A stretch of 64,000 nucleotides of DNA, taken from Amycolatopsis sp. FBCC-B4732 (GTDB lineage Bacteria; Actinomycetota; Actinomycetes; Mycobacteriales; Pseudonocardiaceae). The stretch covers positions 9,652,501-9,716,500 of the forward strand of contig NZ_CP095376.1 of NCBI RefSeq assembly GCF_023008405.1. The letters are read 5' to 3'. The translations under genes and the position numbers were made by a program. Below, piece by piece: positions 1 through 8,509 of this stretch (position 1 is its first letter; each line of letters starts with the position of its first letter). The notes below the pieces were generated by a model. That model was not told where the DNA came from. It was given only the letters and a program-made list of their open reading frames with translations, and ran no database searches.

Positions 1-794
1 AGCACTTCCACCGCCTGCTCCGCGTCCGGCGTGCGGACCAGCAGGGCCGCGTTCCCGGACTCCAGCAGCTCCGCCAGCTCGCCCTGCGCGACGACGTTCC
101 CGCTCTGCAGCACGGCGACGTGCGTGCAGGTCGCTTCGACCTCGGCCAGCAGGTGCGACGACACCAGCACGGTGACGCCCTCGGCGTGCAGCTCGGCGAC
201 GATCCTGCGGATCTCCCTGGTACCAGCAGGGTCGAGGCCGTTGGTCGGCTCGTCGAGCACGACCATCTTGCGCGGCACGAGCAACGCCGAAGCGAGCCCG
301 AGCCGTTGCTTCATGCCGAGCGAGTAACCCTTGTACCGGCGGCGCGCGGCGACCGTCAGCCCGACGCGCTCCAACGCGGAGTCGACGGCGGCGGGGATCC
401 CGGCCGAAGCCAGCCGGGGTTCCGCGGCGGCGAAGCGCAGCAGGTTGTCGCGCCCGGACAGGAACGGGTGGAAGCCCGGCCCCTCGACGAGCGCGCCGAC
501 GTCGGGCAGCGCGTGCGCGGCGGCGTCCGGCATCGGGCGGCCGAGCAGCTGGACCTCGCCCTCGGTCGGCCGGACCAGGCCGAGCAGCATCCGGATGGTG
601 GTCGTCTTGCCCGAGCCGTTCGGCCCGAGCATCCCCACGACCGCGCCCTGCGGGATGTCGAGGTCGACGTGGTCGACCGCGACCGTGCTGCCGTACACCT
701 TGCGCAACCCGCGCGTGCGCGCGGCGAGCGGGACCGCCGGGGCGGACGCCTCCGAAGAGACGTCCGCCCCGGACTCCACAGCCGTGCTGGTCAC
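1..794 (-). CDS. ABC transporter ATP-binding protein (3' end beyond window)
   Basis: This is the nucleotide-binding subunit of an ABC exporter of the CcmA/DrrA type. The GTG start at 794 overlaps the stop of the upstream LolA-like gene by four bases (GTGA), so the two are translationally coupled. Visible motifs in order are Walker A (GPNGSGKTT), the signature region (YSLGMKQRLGLA) and Walker B (MVVLDEPTNGLDP), followed by the H-loop (SSHLLAEV). About 264 residues are present before the window edge, so the C-terminal end is missing. The permease partner is presumably encoded beyond position 1. Substrate is unknown. The pairing with a secreted LolA/RseB-like protein and a divergent two-component system suggests envelope-stress export, which is inference only. 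Confidence 0.93.
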   Translation of the reverse strand, partial: MTSTAVESGADVSSEASAPAVPLAARTRGLRKVYGSTVAVDHVDLDIPQGAVVGMLGPNGSGKTTTIRMLLGLVRPTEGEVQLLGRPMPDAAAHALPDVGALVEGPGFHPFLSGRDNLLRFAAAEPRLASAGIPAAVDSALERVGLTVAARRRYKGYSLGMKQRLGLASALLVPRKMVVLDEPTNGLDPAGTREIRRIVAELHAEGVTVLVSSHLLAEVEATCTHVAVLQSGNVVAQGELAELLESGNAALLVRTPDAEQAVEV

Positions 795-1882
795 TTCTGA
801 CCCAGCGCTTCGTAGAGGACCTGCTCCGGCACCGCACCGGCGGCGAACCGGCCGTCGTCGGTCAGGACCGCGGAGCCCACCTTCGTCGTGACGAGGTAGC
901 CGCTGCCCCAGGTGCCGCTGACCTTCTTGGCGAACCGCTCGAGCAGTGCCTTCGGGTCGGCCGGCGCACCCTTGCGCTCGCCCTGGGCCTTCGGCGCCGC
1001 GTTCAGCGCGTCCGCCGGGACCTTGCCGGTCACCACGGTGTCCCAGCCGTCGCCGACGACCTTGACGTCCTGCTTGGCCTGCTCGGCGAGGTCCTTGTGC
1101 TGCTGGTCGACCGTCGGCGTCTTCTCCTGCACCTTCGCGCCCTTCGGCGGGGTGAAGGTGAAGAGGTCGGCCGGCTGCTGCGTGAACCGGATCTCGCTGA
1201 ACGCGACCTCGAGCGCCGGCGTCGACGTGCCGTTGCTCAGCACCGACACCCGCAGCGGCATGCGCGTCTGCGAGTCGACCGCGACGCGGATCTCGCGCAG
1301 CAGCGTCCGCTCGGTCGGCTTCGGCGTCAGGACCAGCTCGTACGCGGGGCGGTCGGCGACGGTCGCGGTGCCGTCGACCGACACCGTGCTGCTCTCGCGG
1401 ACCTTCGCCAGCAGTTCGGTGGACGCCGTGACCGGGTCGGGCGTCTTCTCGCTGCCCGCGCCCTTCTGCTTGGCCACGTCGGCCGGGATGGTCACCTTGG
1501 TCGCGGTGTTGGTCTTGGAGCTGTAGTCCCACACGGTCGTGCCGTCGTGGACCACGGTCTCCTGGCTGGCCCCCTGCGTGACGGCGAGGCGGCTCTTGCC
1601 GGCGCCGTCGCTGAAGATGTGCGCCGAGTCCATGTTCAGCGCCGACGCGCCCGGCACCGCGTTCCCCACCGCGGGCAGGCCCAGGTCGTTGCTCACCTTC
1701 ACGGTGCCGTCGAACGCGCCCGGCTTCGCCTTGACCACCGACTGGACCAGGTCCTCGGCGCTCACCTGCGGCAGCGCCGGCTTGTCGTCGGCGCTGGCCG
1801 GCATCGCGACGAACGCGAGCCCGCCGGCGCCGAGCGCGGTGCCGACGACCGCGGCGGTGATGCCCTTCGTCTTCGGTTTCAT
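791..1882 (-). CDS. Secreted LolA/RseB-like (DUF2092-type) protein
   Basis: This 363-residue exported protein has an N-terminal signal peptide: basic MKPKTK, then a hydrophobic run, then cleavage near AMPASA/DD. The body resembles the LolA/RseB beta-sheet fold (lipid-binding or envelope-stress sensor proteins), with pieces such as LFTFTPPKGAKV near the middle. The ATG at 1882 follows a good Shine-Dalgarno (AGGGAGA, spacing about 5) and is preferred to the longer open frame upstream because it begins exactly at the signal peptide. It has no lipobox cysteine. It is coupled to the ABC ATPase downstream and diverges from a response regulator/kinase pair. The family link is by general character; I cannot run a profile search, and the ligand is unknown. 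Confidence 0.85.
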   Translation of the reverse strand: MKPKTKGITAAVVGTALGAGGLAFVAMPASADDKPALPQVSAEDLVQSVVKAKPGAFDGTVKVSNDLGLPAVGNAVPGASALNMDSAHIFSDGAGKSRLAVTQGASQETVVHDGTTVWDYSSKTNTATKVTIPADVAKQKGAGSEKTPDPVTASTELLAKVRESSTVSVDGTATVADRPAYELVLTPKPTERTLLREIRVAVDSQTRMPLRVSVLSNGTSTPALEVAFSEIRFTQQPADLFTFTPPKGAKVQEKTPTVDQQHKDLAEQAKQDVKVVGDGWDTVVTGKVPADALNAAPKAQGERKGAPADPKALLERFAKKVSGTWGSGYLVTTKVGSAVLTDDGRFAAGAVPEQVLYEALGQK

Positions 1883-1950
1883 GCGTCTCTCCCTGTGGTG
1901 TTCCCGGGCCGAGTGTGCCCGGTTCCCTGGCCACGACGCTTCCCTCTCGA

Positions 1951-1991
1951 GGCTGAGATACCCCTGAACGTTCTCCCTCCCCGGCTGAGAT
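1951..1991. promoter_or_regulatory. Direct repeats in divergent promoter region
   Basis: The nine-base sequence GGCTGAGAT occurs at 1951-1959 and again at 1983-1991, 32 bases apart (about three helical turns). Both lie in the 147-base divergent region between the LolA-like gene and the response regulator. OmpR-type regulators commonly bind direct repeats, so this is a candidate operator for the adjacent regulator. Unproven. Confidence 0.35.
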
Positions 1992-2029
1992 CGTGCTGAG
2001 AGCCGCCGCACGACCTGCGCGAACCGGTC

Positions 2030-2746
2030 ATGATGAACCTCGTGAAACCTCGGGTGCTGGTGGTCGACGACGAACCGGGCGTGCGGAAGGCGCTGCAACG
2101 CGGGTTGCGCGCGGAGGACATGGACGTGGTCACCGCCGCGGACGGGCCCACCGGGCTGCAGCTGGCGAGCACGGGCTCCTTCGACGTCATCCTGCTCGAC
2201 ATCATGCTGCCCGGCCTGTCCGGTTACCGCGTGCTGGAGCGGCTGCGCAAGGACGGCGTCACGACGCCGGTGCTGCTGGTCTCGGCCAAGGACGGCGAGA
2301 TCGACCAGGCCGACGGCCTCGACCTCGGCGCCGACGGCTACCTCGTCAAGCCGTTCTCCTTCGTGGTGCTGGTCGCGCAGGTCCGCGCGACGCTGCGCCG
2401 GGCGGGGCCGGACGCGAGCCGCGGCACGCTGCGGCTCGGCGCGCTGGCCGTCGACCGCGGGCTGCGGCAGGTGCGCTGGAACGACGAGGAGGTCGGGCTG
2501 AGCCCGCGCGAGTTCGCGCTGCTCGAAGTGCTCGTCGGCCGCGCCGGCACGGTCGTCACGAAGGACGAGCTGCTGCGCGCGGTCTGGGGCGAGGAGCAGG
2601 CCGTGACGCGCAACCTCGTCGAGGTCTACGTCGGATACGTACGCCGTAAGTTGGACGCGGTCGGCGCGGGCGCGCTGCTGCGGACCGTGCGCGGGCACGG
2701 CTACCTGGCCTCGGACGCGCGGCTCGACGAGGTCATCACCCCGTGA
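2030..2746 (+). CDS. OmpR/PhoB-family response regulator
   Basis: DNA-binding response regulator of 238 residues. The receiver domain spans about residues 6-120, with acidic pocket VVDDE (11-15), phospho-acceptor Asp57 (FDVILLDIMLPG) and Lys107 (LVKPF). The conserved Thr of the switch is Ser here (LLVSAKD). The C-terminal winged-helix domain contains SPREFALLEVL and a typical ending, LLRTVRGHGYLA. Start candidates are ATG 2030, ATG 2033 and GTG 2042; none has a strong ribosome-binding site. The stop overlaps the kinase start by four bases (GTGA), so the pair is co-translated. The adjacent divergent ABC/LolA-like genes are the obvious candidate targets. Confidence 0.93.
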   Translation: MMNLVKPRVLVVDDEPGVRKALQRGLRAEDMDVVTAADGPTGLQLASTGSFDVILLDIMLPGLSGYRVLERLRKDGVTTPVLLVSAKDGEIDQADGLDLGADGYLVKPFSFVVLVAQVRATLRRAGPDASRGTLRLGALAVDRGLRQVRWNDEEVGLSPREFALLEVLVGRAGTVVTKDELLRAVWGEEQAVTRNLVEVYVGYVRRKLDAVGAGALLRTVRGHGYLASDARLDEVITP

Positions 2747-4065
2747 CCGGGTGGTGGCGGGGCCGGTCCCTGCAAGTGCGGATCACCCTGCTGGCCGCGA
2801 CGATCACCCTGGTCTGCCTGCTCGGGCTGGCCGCGCTGGCCGCGTCGAACCTGTCGCCGCTGCTCATCGGCTCGGTCGACCGCGAGCTCTCGAGCGCACT
2901 CGGCCCGGCCGGCGCCGAGGTGGGCGCCGGGCGGCCGCTCTCCGGCGCGGCCCCGGTGACACTGCGGGTGCTGGACACCGCGGGCGCGCCGGTGGACGGC
3001 GGGACGCCCACCGGCCTTACGGTGTACGACATCTCGACGCTCAAGGCGGGCCAGCCGGTCCAGCGCGACGGCGCGCGGTACCTCGGCGCCGTCGTGAGCG
3101 CGCCGGACGGGGCGCAACGGCTGGTCGTGGCCGGTGCGGGCCTGGTCGGGTTCTCGGCCGCGGTGCACTACGGCGGGGTGTGGCTGGTCGTCGTCGCGTC
3201 GGTCGGCGCGCTGGTTGCGGGCTTCGCGACGTGGCTGGTGGTGCGCCTGTCGCTGCGGCCGGTCGCGCGCATGCGGGGTTCGGTGCGGGCGCTGCCGCCG
3301 GGCGCGCGGCTGGCGCTGCCGGACTCCCACGACGAGCTGCGCGCGCTCGCGGAGGAGTTCAACGCGCTGCTGGAACGGCAGGAGCAGGCCGCCGAGCGGC
3401 TCCGGCGGTTCACCGGCGACGCGGCGCACGAGCTGCGCTCGCCGGTCGCGTCGATCCGCGTCCAAGCCGAGGTCGCCGTGACGAACCCGGATCCGGAGCT
3501 GTCGCAGGAGACGTTGTCGGACATCCTCACCGAGGCCGAGCGGCTGTCGTCGCTGCTGGACGGGCTGCTGTCGCTGGCGCGGTCGGACGCGGGGGAGGTG
3601 CCGCCCGCCGCGCCCGTCGAGCTGGTGAGCGAGGTGCGTTCGGCGGTGGCCCGGCTGACGGCGGAGGCGCCGGAGACGCGGGTGAACACGGCGGTGGCGC
3701 AGGCCTGGGCGTCGTCCGCGCACGCCGAGGTGGAGCTGGTGCTGGACAACCTGCTGCGCAACGCCTGCCGCTACGCGCGCGGGGAGATCGTGGTGTCGGT
3801 GCTGGCGTCCCGCTCGACGGTCCGGGTGGTCGTCGACGACGACGGCCCGGGCATCGCGCCGGAGCACCGCGAGAAGGTGTTCGACCGGTTCTACCGGATC
3901 GCCGACGACCGGGCCCGCTCGTCCGGCGGCACCGGGCTGGGGCTGGCGATGGTGGCGGAGACGGTCCGGCGGCGGGGCGGCCGGGTGCAGGTGGGCGAGT
4001 CCCCGGACGGGGGAGCGCGGTTCGTGGTGGTCTGGCGCGCGGCCGTGGGAGAGGCTTCCGGGTAG
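2743..4065 (+). CDS. Sensor histidine kinase (HAMP, HisKA, HATPase)
   Basis: Membrane-bound kinase of 440 residues, partner of the preceding response regulator. Transmembrane helix 1 covers roughly residues 15-40, an extracytoplasmic sensor runs to about 140, transmembrane helix 2 is 145-168, then comes a HAMP-like linker. The phospho-acceptor is His229 in DAAHELRSPVAS. The catalytic domain shows the N box (LDNLLRNACRYA), G1 (DDGPGI), F box (RFYR) and G2 (GGTGLGLAMV). The architecture is that of the TrcS/CseC group of actinobacterial kinases. The sensed signal cannot be read from the sequence. Confidence 0.94.
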   Translation: MTGWWRGRSLQVRITLLAATITLVCLLGLAALAASNLSPLLIGSVDRELSSALGPAGAEVGAGRPLSGAAPVTLRVLDTAGAPVDGGTPTGLTVYDISTLKAGQPVQRDGARYLGAVVSAPDGAQRLVVAGAGLVGFSAAVHYGGVWLVVVASVGALVAGFATWLVVRLSLRPVARMRGSVRALPPGARLALPDSHDELRALAEEFNALLERQEQAAERLRRFTGDAAHELRSPVASIRVQAEVAVTNPDPELSQETLSDILTEAERLSSLLDGLLSLARSDAGEVPPAAPVELVSEVRSAVARLTAEAPETRVNTAVAQAWASSAHAEVELVLDNLLRNACRYARGEIVVSVLASRSTVRVVVDDDGPGIAPEHREKVFDRFYRIADDRARSSGGTGLGLAMVAETVRRRGGRVQVGESPDGGARFVVVWRAAVGEASG

Positions 4066-4076
4066 ATTCCGGGGCT

Positions 4077-4466
4077 GTGAACGGTGTGATCGTGGGTGCC
4101 GCCCTCGTGCGTGACGGGAAGCTGCTCGCCCAGCAGCGCGCCTGGCCCGCCGACCACGCGGGACAGTGGGAGCTGCCGGGCGGCCGGGTCGAAGCCGACG
4201 AGTCCGACGCCTTCGCGCTCGCCCGGGAGTGCAGCGAGGAGCTCGACGTCGTGATCGAGGTCGGCGCGCGCGTCGGGGACGACGTCCCGCTGCCGGGCGG
4301 GAAGGTGCTGCGCATCTACGCCGCTTCGCTCGTTTCGCCCGGTGGGGAGCCGCGGGCCGTCGAGCACCGGGCCGTGCGCTGGCTCGGGCCCGACGACCTC
4401 GACGACGTCGACTGGCTGCCCGCCGACCGGATCCTGCTCCCGGAACTGCGCGCGCTGCTCAGTTAG
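4077..4466 (+). CDS. NUDIX hydrolase (MutT/NudG-like)
   Basis: A 129-residue NUDIX pyrophosphohydrolase that would hydrolyse nucleoside di/triphosphate derivatives, possibly oxidised or cytidine nucleotides. The NUDIX box starts at GRVEADE and continues to RECSEELDV; it fits G-x5-E-x7-REU-x-EE-x-G-U except that the late Gly is Asp. The GTG at 4077 is chosen because VNGVIVGAALV is the family's N-terminal strand; the frame stays open far upstream but that part is antisense to the kinase reading frame. Its 3' end overlaps the convergent trpS by eight bases. Length and motif spacing resemble the CTP pyrophosphohydrolase/8-oxo-dGTPase subgroup; substrate is inference. Confidence 0.88.
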   Translation: MNGVIVGAALVRDGKLLAQQRAWPADHAGQWELPGGRVEADESDAFALARECSEELDVVIEVGARVGDDVPLPGGKVLRIYAASLVSPGGEPRAVEHRAVRWLGPDDLDDVDWLPADRILLPELRALLS

Positions 4467-5424
4467 CGCCGATCATCCGCAGCGCCGCGTCGAGCCGGTG
4501 GGAGCCGCGCTCCCGAGCCCGTTCCGCACCCGCCTTGCGGACCCGGTCCAGCTCCGCGACGTCGTCGAGCAGCGTTAACGCTCGTTCACGCAGGGGCCGC
4601 AGCTCCTCGATCACCGCGTCGGCGACGGCGTCCTTCACCGCGCCATAAGACGTGAACTCCTCGGCCAGGTCCGCCGGCGAGCCGCCCCGGCAGGCGGCCA
4701 GGACCTCCAGCAGGTTCGCCATCCCCGGCCGGGTGTCCGGGGCGTGCACCGGCACCGAACCGCCGTCGGTGACCGCCCGGCGGATCTTGCGGCGGACCTG
4801 GTCCGGCTCGTCCAGCGCGAACACGACGCCGGCCGCGTCGCGCGTCGACTTCGACATCTTGCGCGTCGGGTCGGTGAGGTCCTTCACCCGCGCGCCCGCC
4901 GGCGGGAGGACCGCCTCCGGGATGGTGAAGACCTCGCCGTACGTGCTGTTGAAGCGCTTGGCCAGCGCCCGCGTCAGCTCGACGTGCTGCCGCTGGTCCT
5001 CGCCGACCGGGACCTCGTGCGCGCCTTGGAGCAGGATGTCCGCGGCCATCAGCGCCGGGTAGGTCAGCAGCGACAGCCGCACCCCGGCCTGGCCCTTGGA
5101 CTTCTCCTTGAACTGGATCATCCGCGCGGCCTCGCCGTAGTTGCAGGTGCACTCCAGGACCCACGTCAGCGCCCCCAGCTCGCGGGCCAGGTCGGACTGG
5201 ACGAACACCCGCTCGGGATCGATGCCGGCGGCGATCAGCACGGCGAGCTGCTCCCTCGCCAGTGACCGGAGTTTCGCCGGGTTGTGCGGGGTCGTCATGC
5301 CGTGCAGGTCGGCGACGAAGTACAGGTCGTCCGCGCCGCCCTCACGCGCCCAGCGGCGGACCGCGCCGAGGTAGTTGCCGAGGTGGACGTGACCCGACGG
5401 CGTGATCCCGGACAGCTTGCTCAT
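4459..5424 (-). CDS. trpS: Tryptophanyl-tRNA synthetase
   Basis: Class Ic aminoacyl-tRNA synthetase charging tRNA-Trp; 321 residues, the normal compact bacterial length. The HIGH-type signature is GHVHLGN near the N-terminus and the KMSKS loop is present intact. The Trp/ATP-pocket segments DLHGMT and VGEDQRQHVELTR are conserved. ATG 5424 is preceded by a purine-rich GGGAAG. The 5' leader (5425-5559) encodes a short peptide with tandem Trp codons followed by a terminator hairpin, so expression is very probably set by ribosome-mediated attenuation. That control is known for the auxiliary trpRS1 of Streptomyces coelicolor, which makes this a likely inducible TrpRS. Whether a second trpS exists elsewhere in the genome cannot be seen. 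Confidence 0.97.
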   Translation of the reverse strand: MSKLSGITPSGHVHLGNYLGAVRRWAREGGADDLYFVADLHGMTTPHNPAKLRSLAREQLAVLIAAGIDPERVFVQSDLARELGALTWVLECTCNYGEAARMIQFKEKSKGQAGVRLSLLTYPALMAADILLQGAHEVPVGEDQRQHVELTRALAKRFNSTYGEVFTIPEAVLPPAGARVKDLTDPTRKMSKSTRDAAGVVFALDEPDQVRRKIRRAVTDGGSVPVHAPDTRPGMANLLEVLAACRGGSPADLAEEFTSYGAVKDAVADAVIEELRPLRERALTLLDDVAELDRVRKAGAERARERGSHRLDAALRMIGAN

Positions 5425-5465
5425 ATGTCTTCCCTTCGGGGAGGGACCACCCCGGAGAAGGCACG

Positions 5466-5492
5466 AAAAAAGGCCGCCCGTCCGGGGCGGCC
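5466..5492 (-). terminator. trpS attenuator terminator
   Basis: On the minus strand an 8-bp perfect stem, GGCCGCCC/GGGCGGCC (5492-5485 with 5479-5472), has a five-base loop and is followed by six T residues (5471-5466). It lies between the leader peptide stop and the trpS start. A competing pairing exists: GGCGGCC at 5524-5518 can pair with either the Trp-codon segment (5539-5528) or the 5' arm of this stem, giving the alternative pairings a ribosome-stall switch needs. Confidence 0.85.
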
Positions 5493-5511
5493 GCTGGTGA
5501 TCAGCGCAGGA

Positions 5512-5559
5512 CTAGACGGCCGCCGAGGGCGGCCACCAGCTGGACGTCTGCGCGTGCAT
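5512..5559 (-). CDS. trpS leader peptide with tandem Trp codons
   Basis: A 15-residue open frame reads MHAQTSSWWPPSAAV and stops at TAG. Two adjacent TGG codons sit inside the segment that can pair with the antiterminator arm. It has no Shine-Dalgarno. Instead the ATG lies exactly seven bases after a good -10 (TATGAT), so the transcript probably begins at the ATG and the peptide is translated leaderless. Function: when charged tRNA-Trp is scarce the ribosome stalls at the Trp pair, freeing the downstream arm to pair with the terminator's 5' arm and allowing trpS transcription. This is a regulatory peptide, not expected to act in trans. Confidence 0.82.
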   Translation of the reverse strand: MHAQTSSWWPPSAAV

Positions 5560-5565
5560 GCGGCG

Positions 5566-5595
5566 ATCATAGGCGCGAAGGGGCTTGCGGGTCTA
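5566..5595 (-). promoter_or_regulatory. trpS leader promoter
   Basis: On the minus strand, -35 TAGACC (5595-5590) and -10 TATGAT (5571-5566) are separated by 18 bases. The predicted transcription start coincides with the leader-peptide ATG at 5559. A face-to-face -10 candidate for the divergent YCII gene, TACCGT at 5594-5599, also sits six bases before that gene's ATG, so the two promoters overlap. Confidence 0.65.
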
Positions 5596-5605
5596 CCGTC
5601 TAACC

Positions 5606-5905
5606 ATGTATGTCGTCCTGCTGAACTACACGGCCCCGATCGAGCAGATCGACCTCGCGCTCCCGGACCACCAGGAATGGCTGAACAAGCAGTACGAACA
5701 CGGCCACTTCCTCGCGTCCGGGCGGCGGAACCCGCGCGTCGGCGGTGTGATCATCACGCGTCCGCTGAACCGCGGGAAGCTCGACGCCATCCTGGCGTCC
5801 GACCCGTTCTGCGTGCAGCACCTCGCGCAGTACGAGGTCATCGAGTTCTCGCCGACCAAGACCGCTCCGGAGCTGCGCTTGCTCAACGAAGCGGTACCGC
5901 ACTAG
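5606..5905 (+). CDS. YCII-related domain protein
   Basis: Small cytosolic protein of 99 residues with the YCII (YciI) alpha/beta fold, related to dimeric ferredoxin-like enzymes such as muconolactone isomerase. Typical features are the N-terminal strand MYVVLLNYTAP, the segment HFLASGRRNPRVGGVIIT, and the C-terminal strand YEVIEFSPTK with a preceding DPFCVQHLAQ. ATG 5606 is preferred over upstream starts because the fold begins there; a TACCGT -10 six bases ahead suggests a leaderless message. It is divergent from the trpS leader and convergent with the Cys-rich microprotein, with stop codons sharing a CTAG. The biochemical role is unknown for most of the family. Confidence 0.87.
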   Translation: MYVVLLNYTAPIEQIDLALPDHQEWLNKQYEHGHFLASGRRNPRVGGVIITRPLNRGKLDAILASDPFCVQHLAQYEVIEFSPTKTAPELRLLNEAVPH

Positions 5906-6054
5906 GCGGCCAGGTCCTGCTTCGCCTTCTTCAGAGCCAATACCGGGCACTTCTTGCAGCGCGGCTTCGACCGGCAGCACTTCTTCTTGACCTTGCCGGC
6001 CTTCATCAGCTTGCGCACGACCTTCCTGGGGTCGTCCGGCTGCTTCTTGCCCAC
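5902..6054 (-). CDS. Lys/Cys-rich microprotein beside an iron box
   Basis: A 50-residue, strongly basic protein. After a mixed N-terminal half it contains KKCCRSKPRCKKCPVLALKK: a CC-x5-C-x2-C cluster able to hold a zinc or iron ion. GTG 6054 is chosen because GGAAGG lies nine bases upstream; GTG 6060 is the alternative. The stop overlaps that of the convergent YCII gene. An IdeR/DtxR-type operator lies 44-62 bases upstream of the start, so iron-dependent repression is likely. I do not recognise a characterised homologue. Proper start, SD, codon usage and dense Lys/Cys pattern argue that it is real. Function unknown; a metal-binding or nucleic-acid-binding role is a guess. Confidence 0.75.
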   Translation of the reverse strand: MGKKQPDDPRKVVRKLMKAGKVKKKCCRSKPRCKKCPVLALKKAKQDLAA

Positions 6055-6097
6055 GCGCACGCACCTTCCGGATCGGCGAGGTCACCGGGTCTCCACG

Positions 6098-6116
6098 TTA
6101 GGTGAGGCTAACCGAT
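6098..6116. promoter_or_regulatory. IdeR/DtxR-type iron box
   Basis: TTAGGTGAGGCTAACCGAT matches the DtxR/IdeR consensus TTAGGTTAGSCTAACCTAA at 16 of 19 positions, including the TTAGGT and GGCTAACC cores. The centre is about 53 bases upstream of the Cys-rich microprotein start and about 140 bases upstream of typA, so the microprotein is the better target. Binding is inferred from consensus only. Confidence 0.72.
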
Positions 6117-6247
6117 CTGGGGGCGTGGGGCTGCTCACAAACGCGTGGAAGGTATCCTTGGTGAGGTCCGCGTGTGACCAGAGCCGGTCACGGGATGCCT
6201 GACGGCTTGCGCGGCCACCCACACCTTTGAAGTTCAGGAGTCTTCGC

Positions 6248-8173
<1,926 letters not shown>

Positions 8174-8190
8174 CCGTTTCGAGAACGCGA

Positions 8191-8225
8191 AAAGCCTCCC
8201 GGTGCGAGCCGCCGGGAGGCTTTTT
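8191..8225 (+). terminator. typA intrinsic terminator
   Basis: Stem AAGCCTCCCGG against CCGGGAGGCTT with a nine-base loop, followed by a T tract at 8220-8225. It lies 18 bases after the typA stop. Confidence 0.9.
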
Positions 8226-8509
8226 CGTCCCTGCTCCCGCTACCCCCGGTGCAAAGGCGGCGAACGGGTTGTCACGAAATGCGGTTGCCTTCTCCTTATA
8301 TCTTTATAGGGCGGTGGGTGGCGTTCGCGCGTGTTCCGCCGTTCCGGAACGGTCCGGGAACCCGGACGGTGGTTCGCGCGTCTTTTCCAGAGCGCCCACC
8401 TTGGGGCGGTGAGCCCGGCCGATCCGGGTATGGGAATCTCGGTTCCGGCCGCGAAGGCGGGCGTGGGAGCATGGCTGACCCGATCGGCGGAATCTGGGAG
8501 GAACGGGGC

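Noticed and set aside
8285..8310. Promoter in the AT-rich stretch before the LpqW-like gene
   Set aside because: TTGCCT and TATAGG are only 14 bases apart and no better pair is visible; the AT-rich patch is noted but not called.
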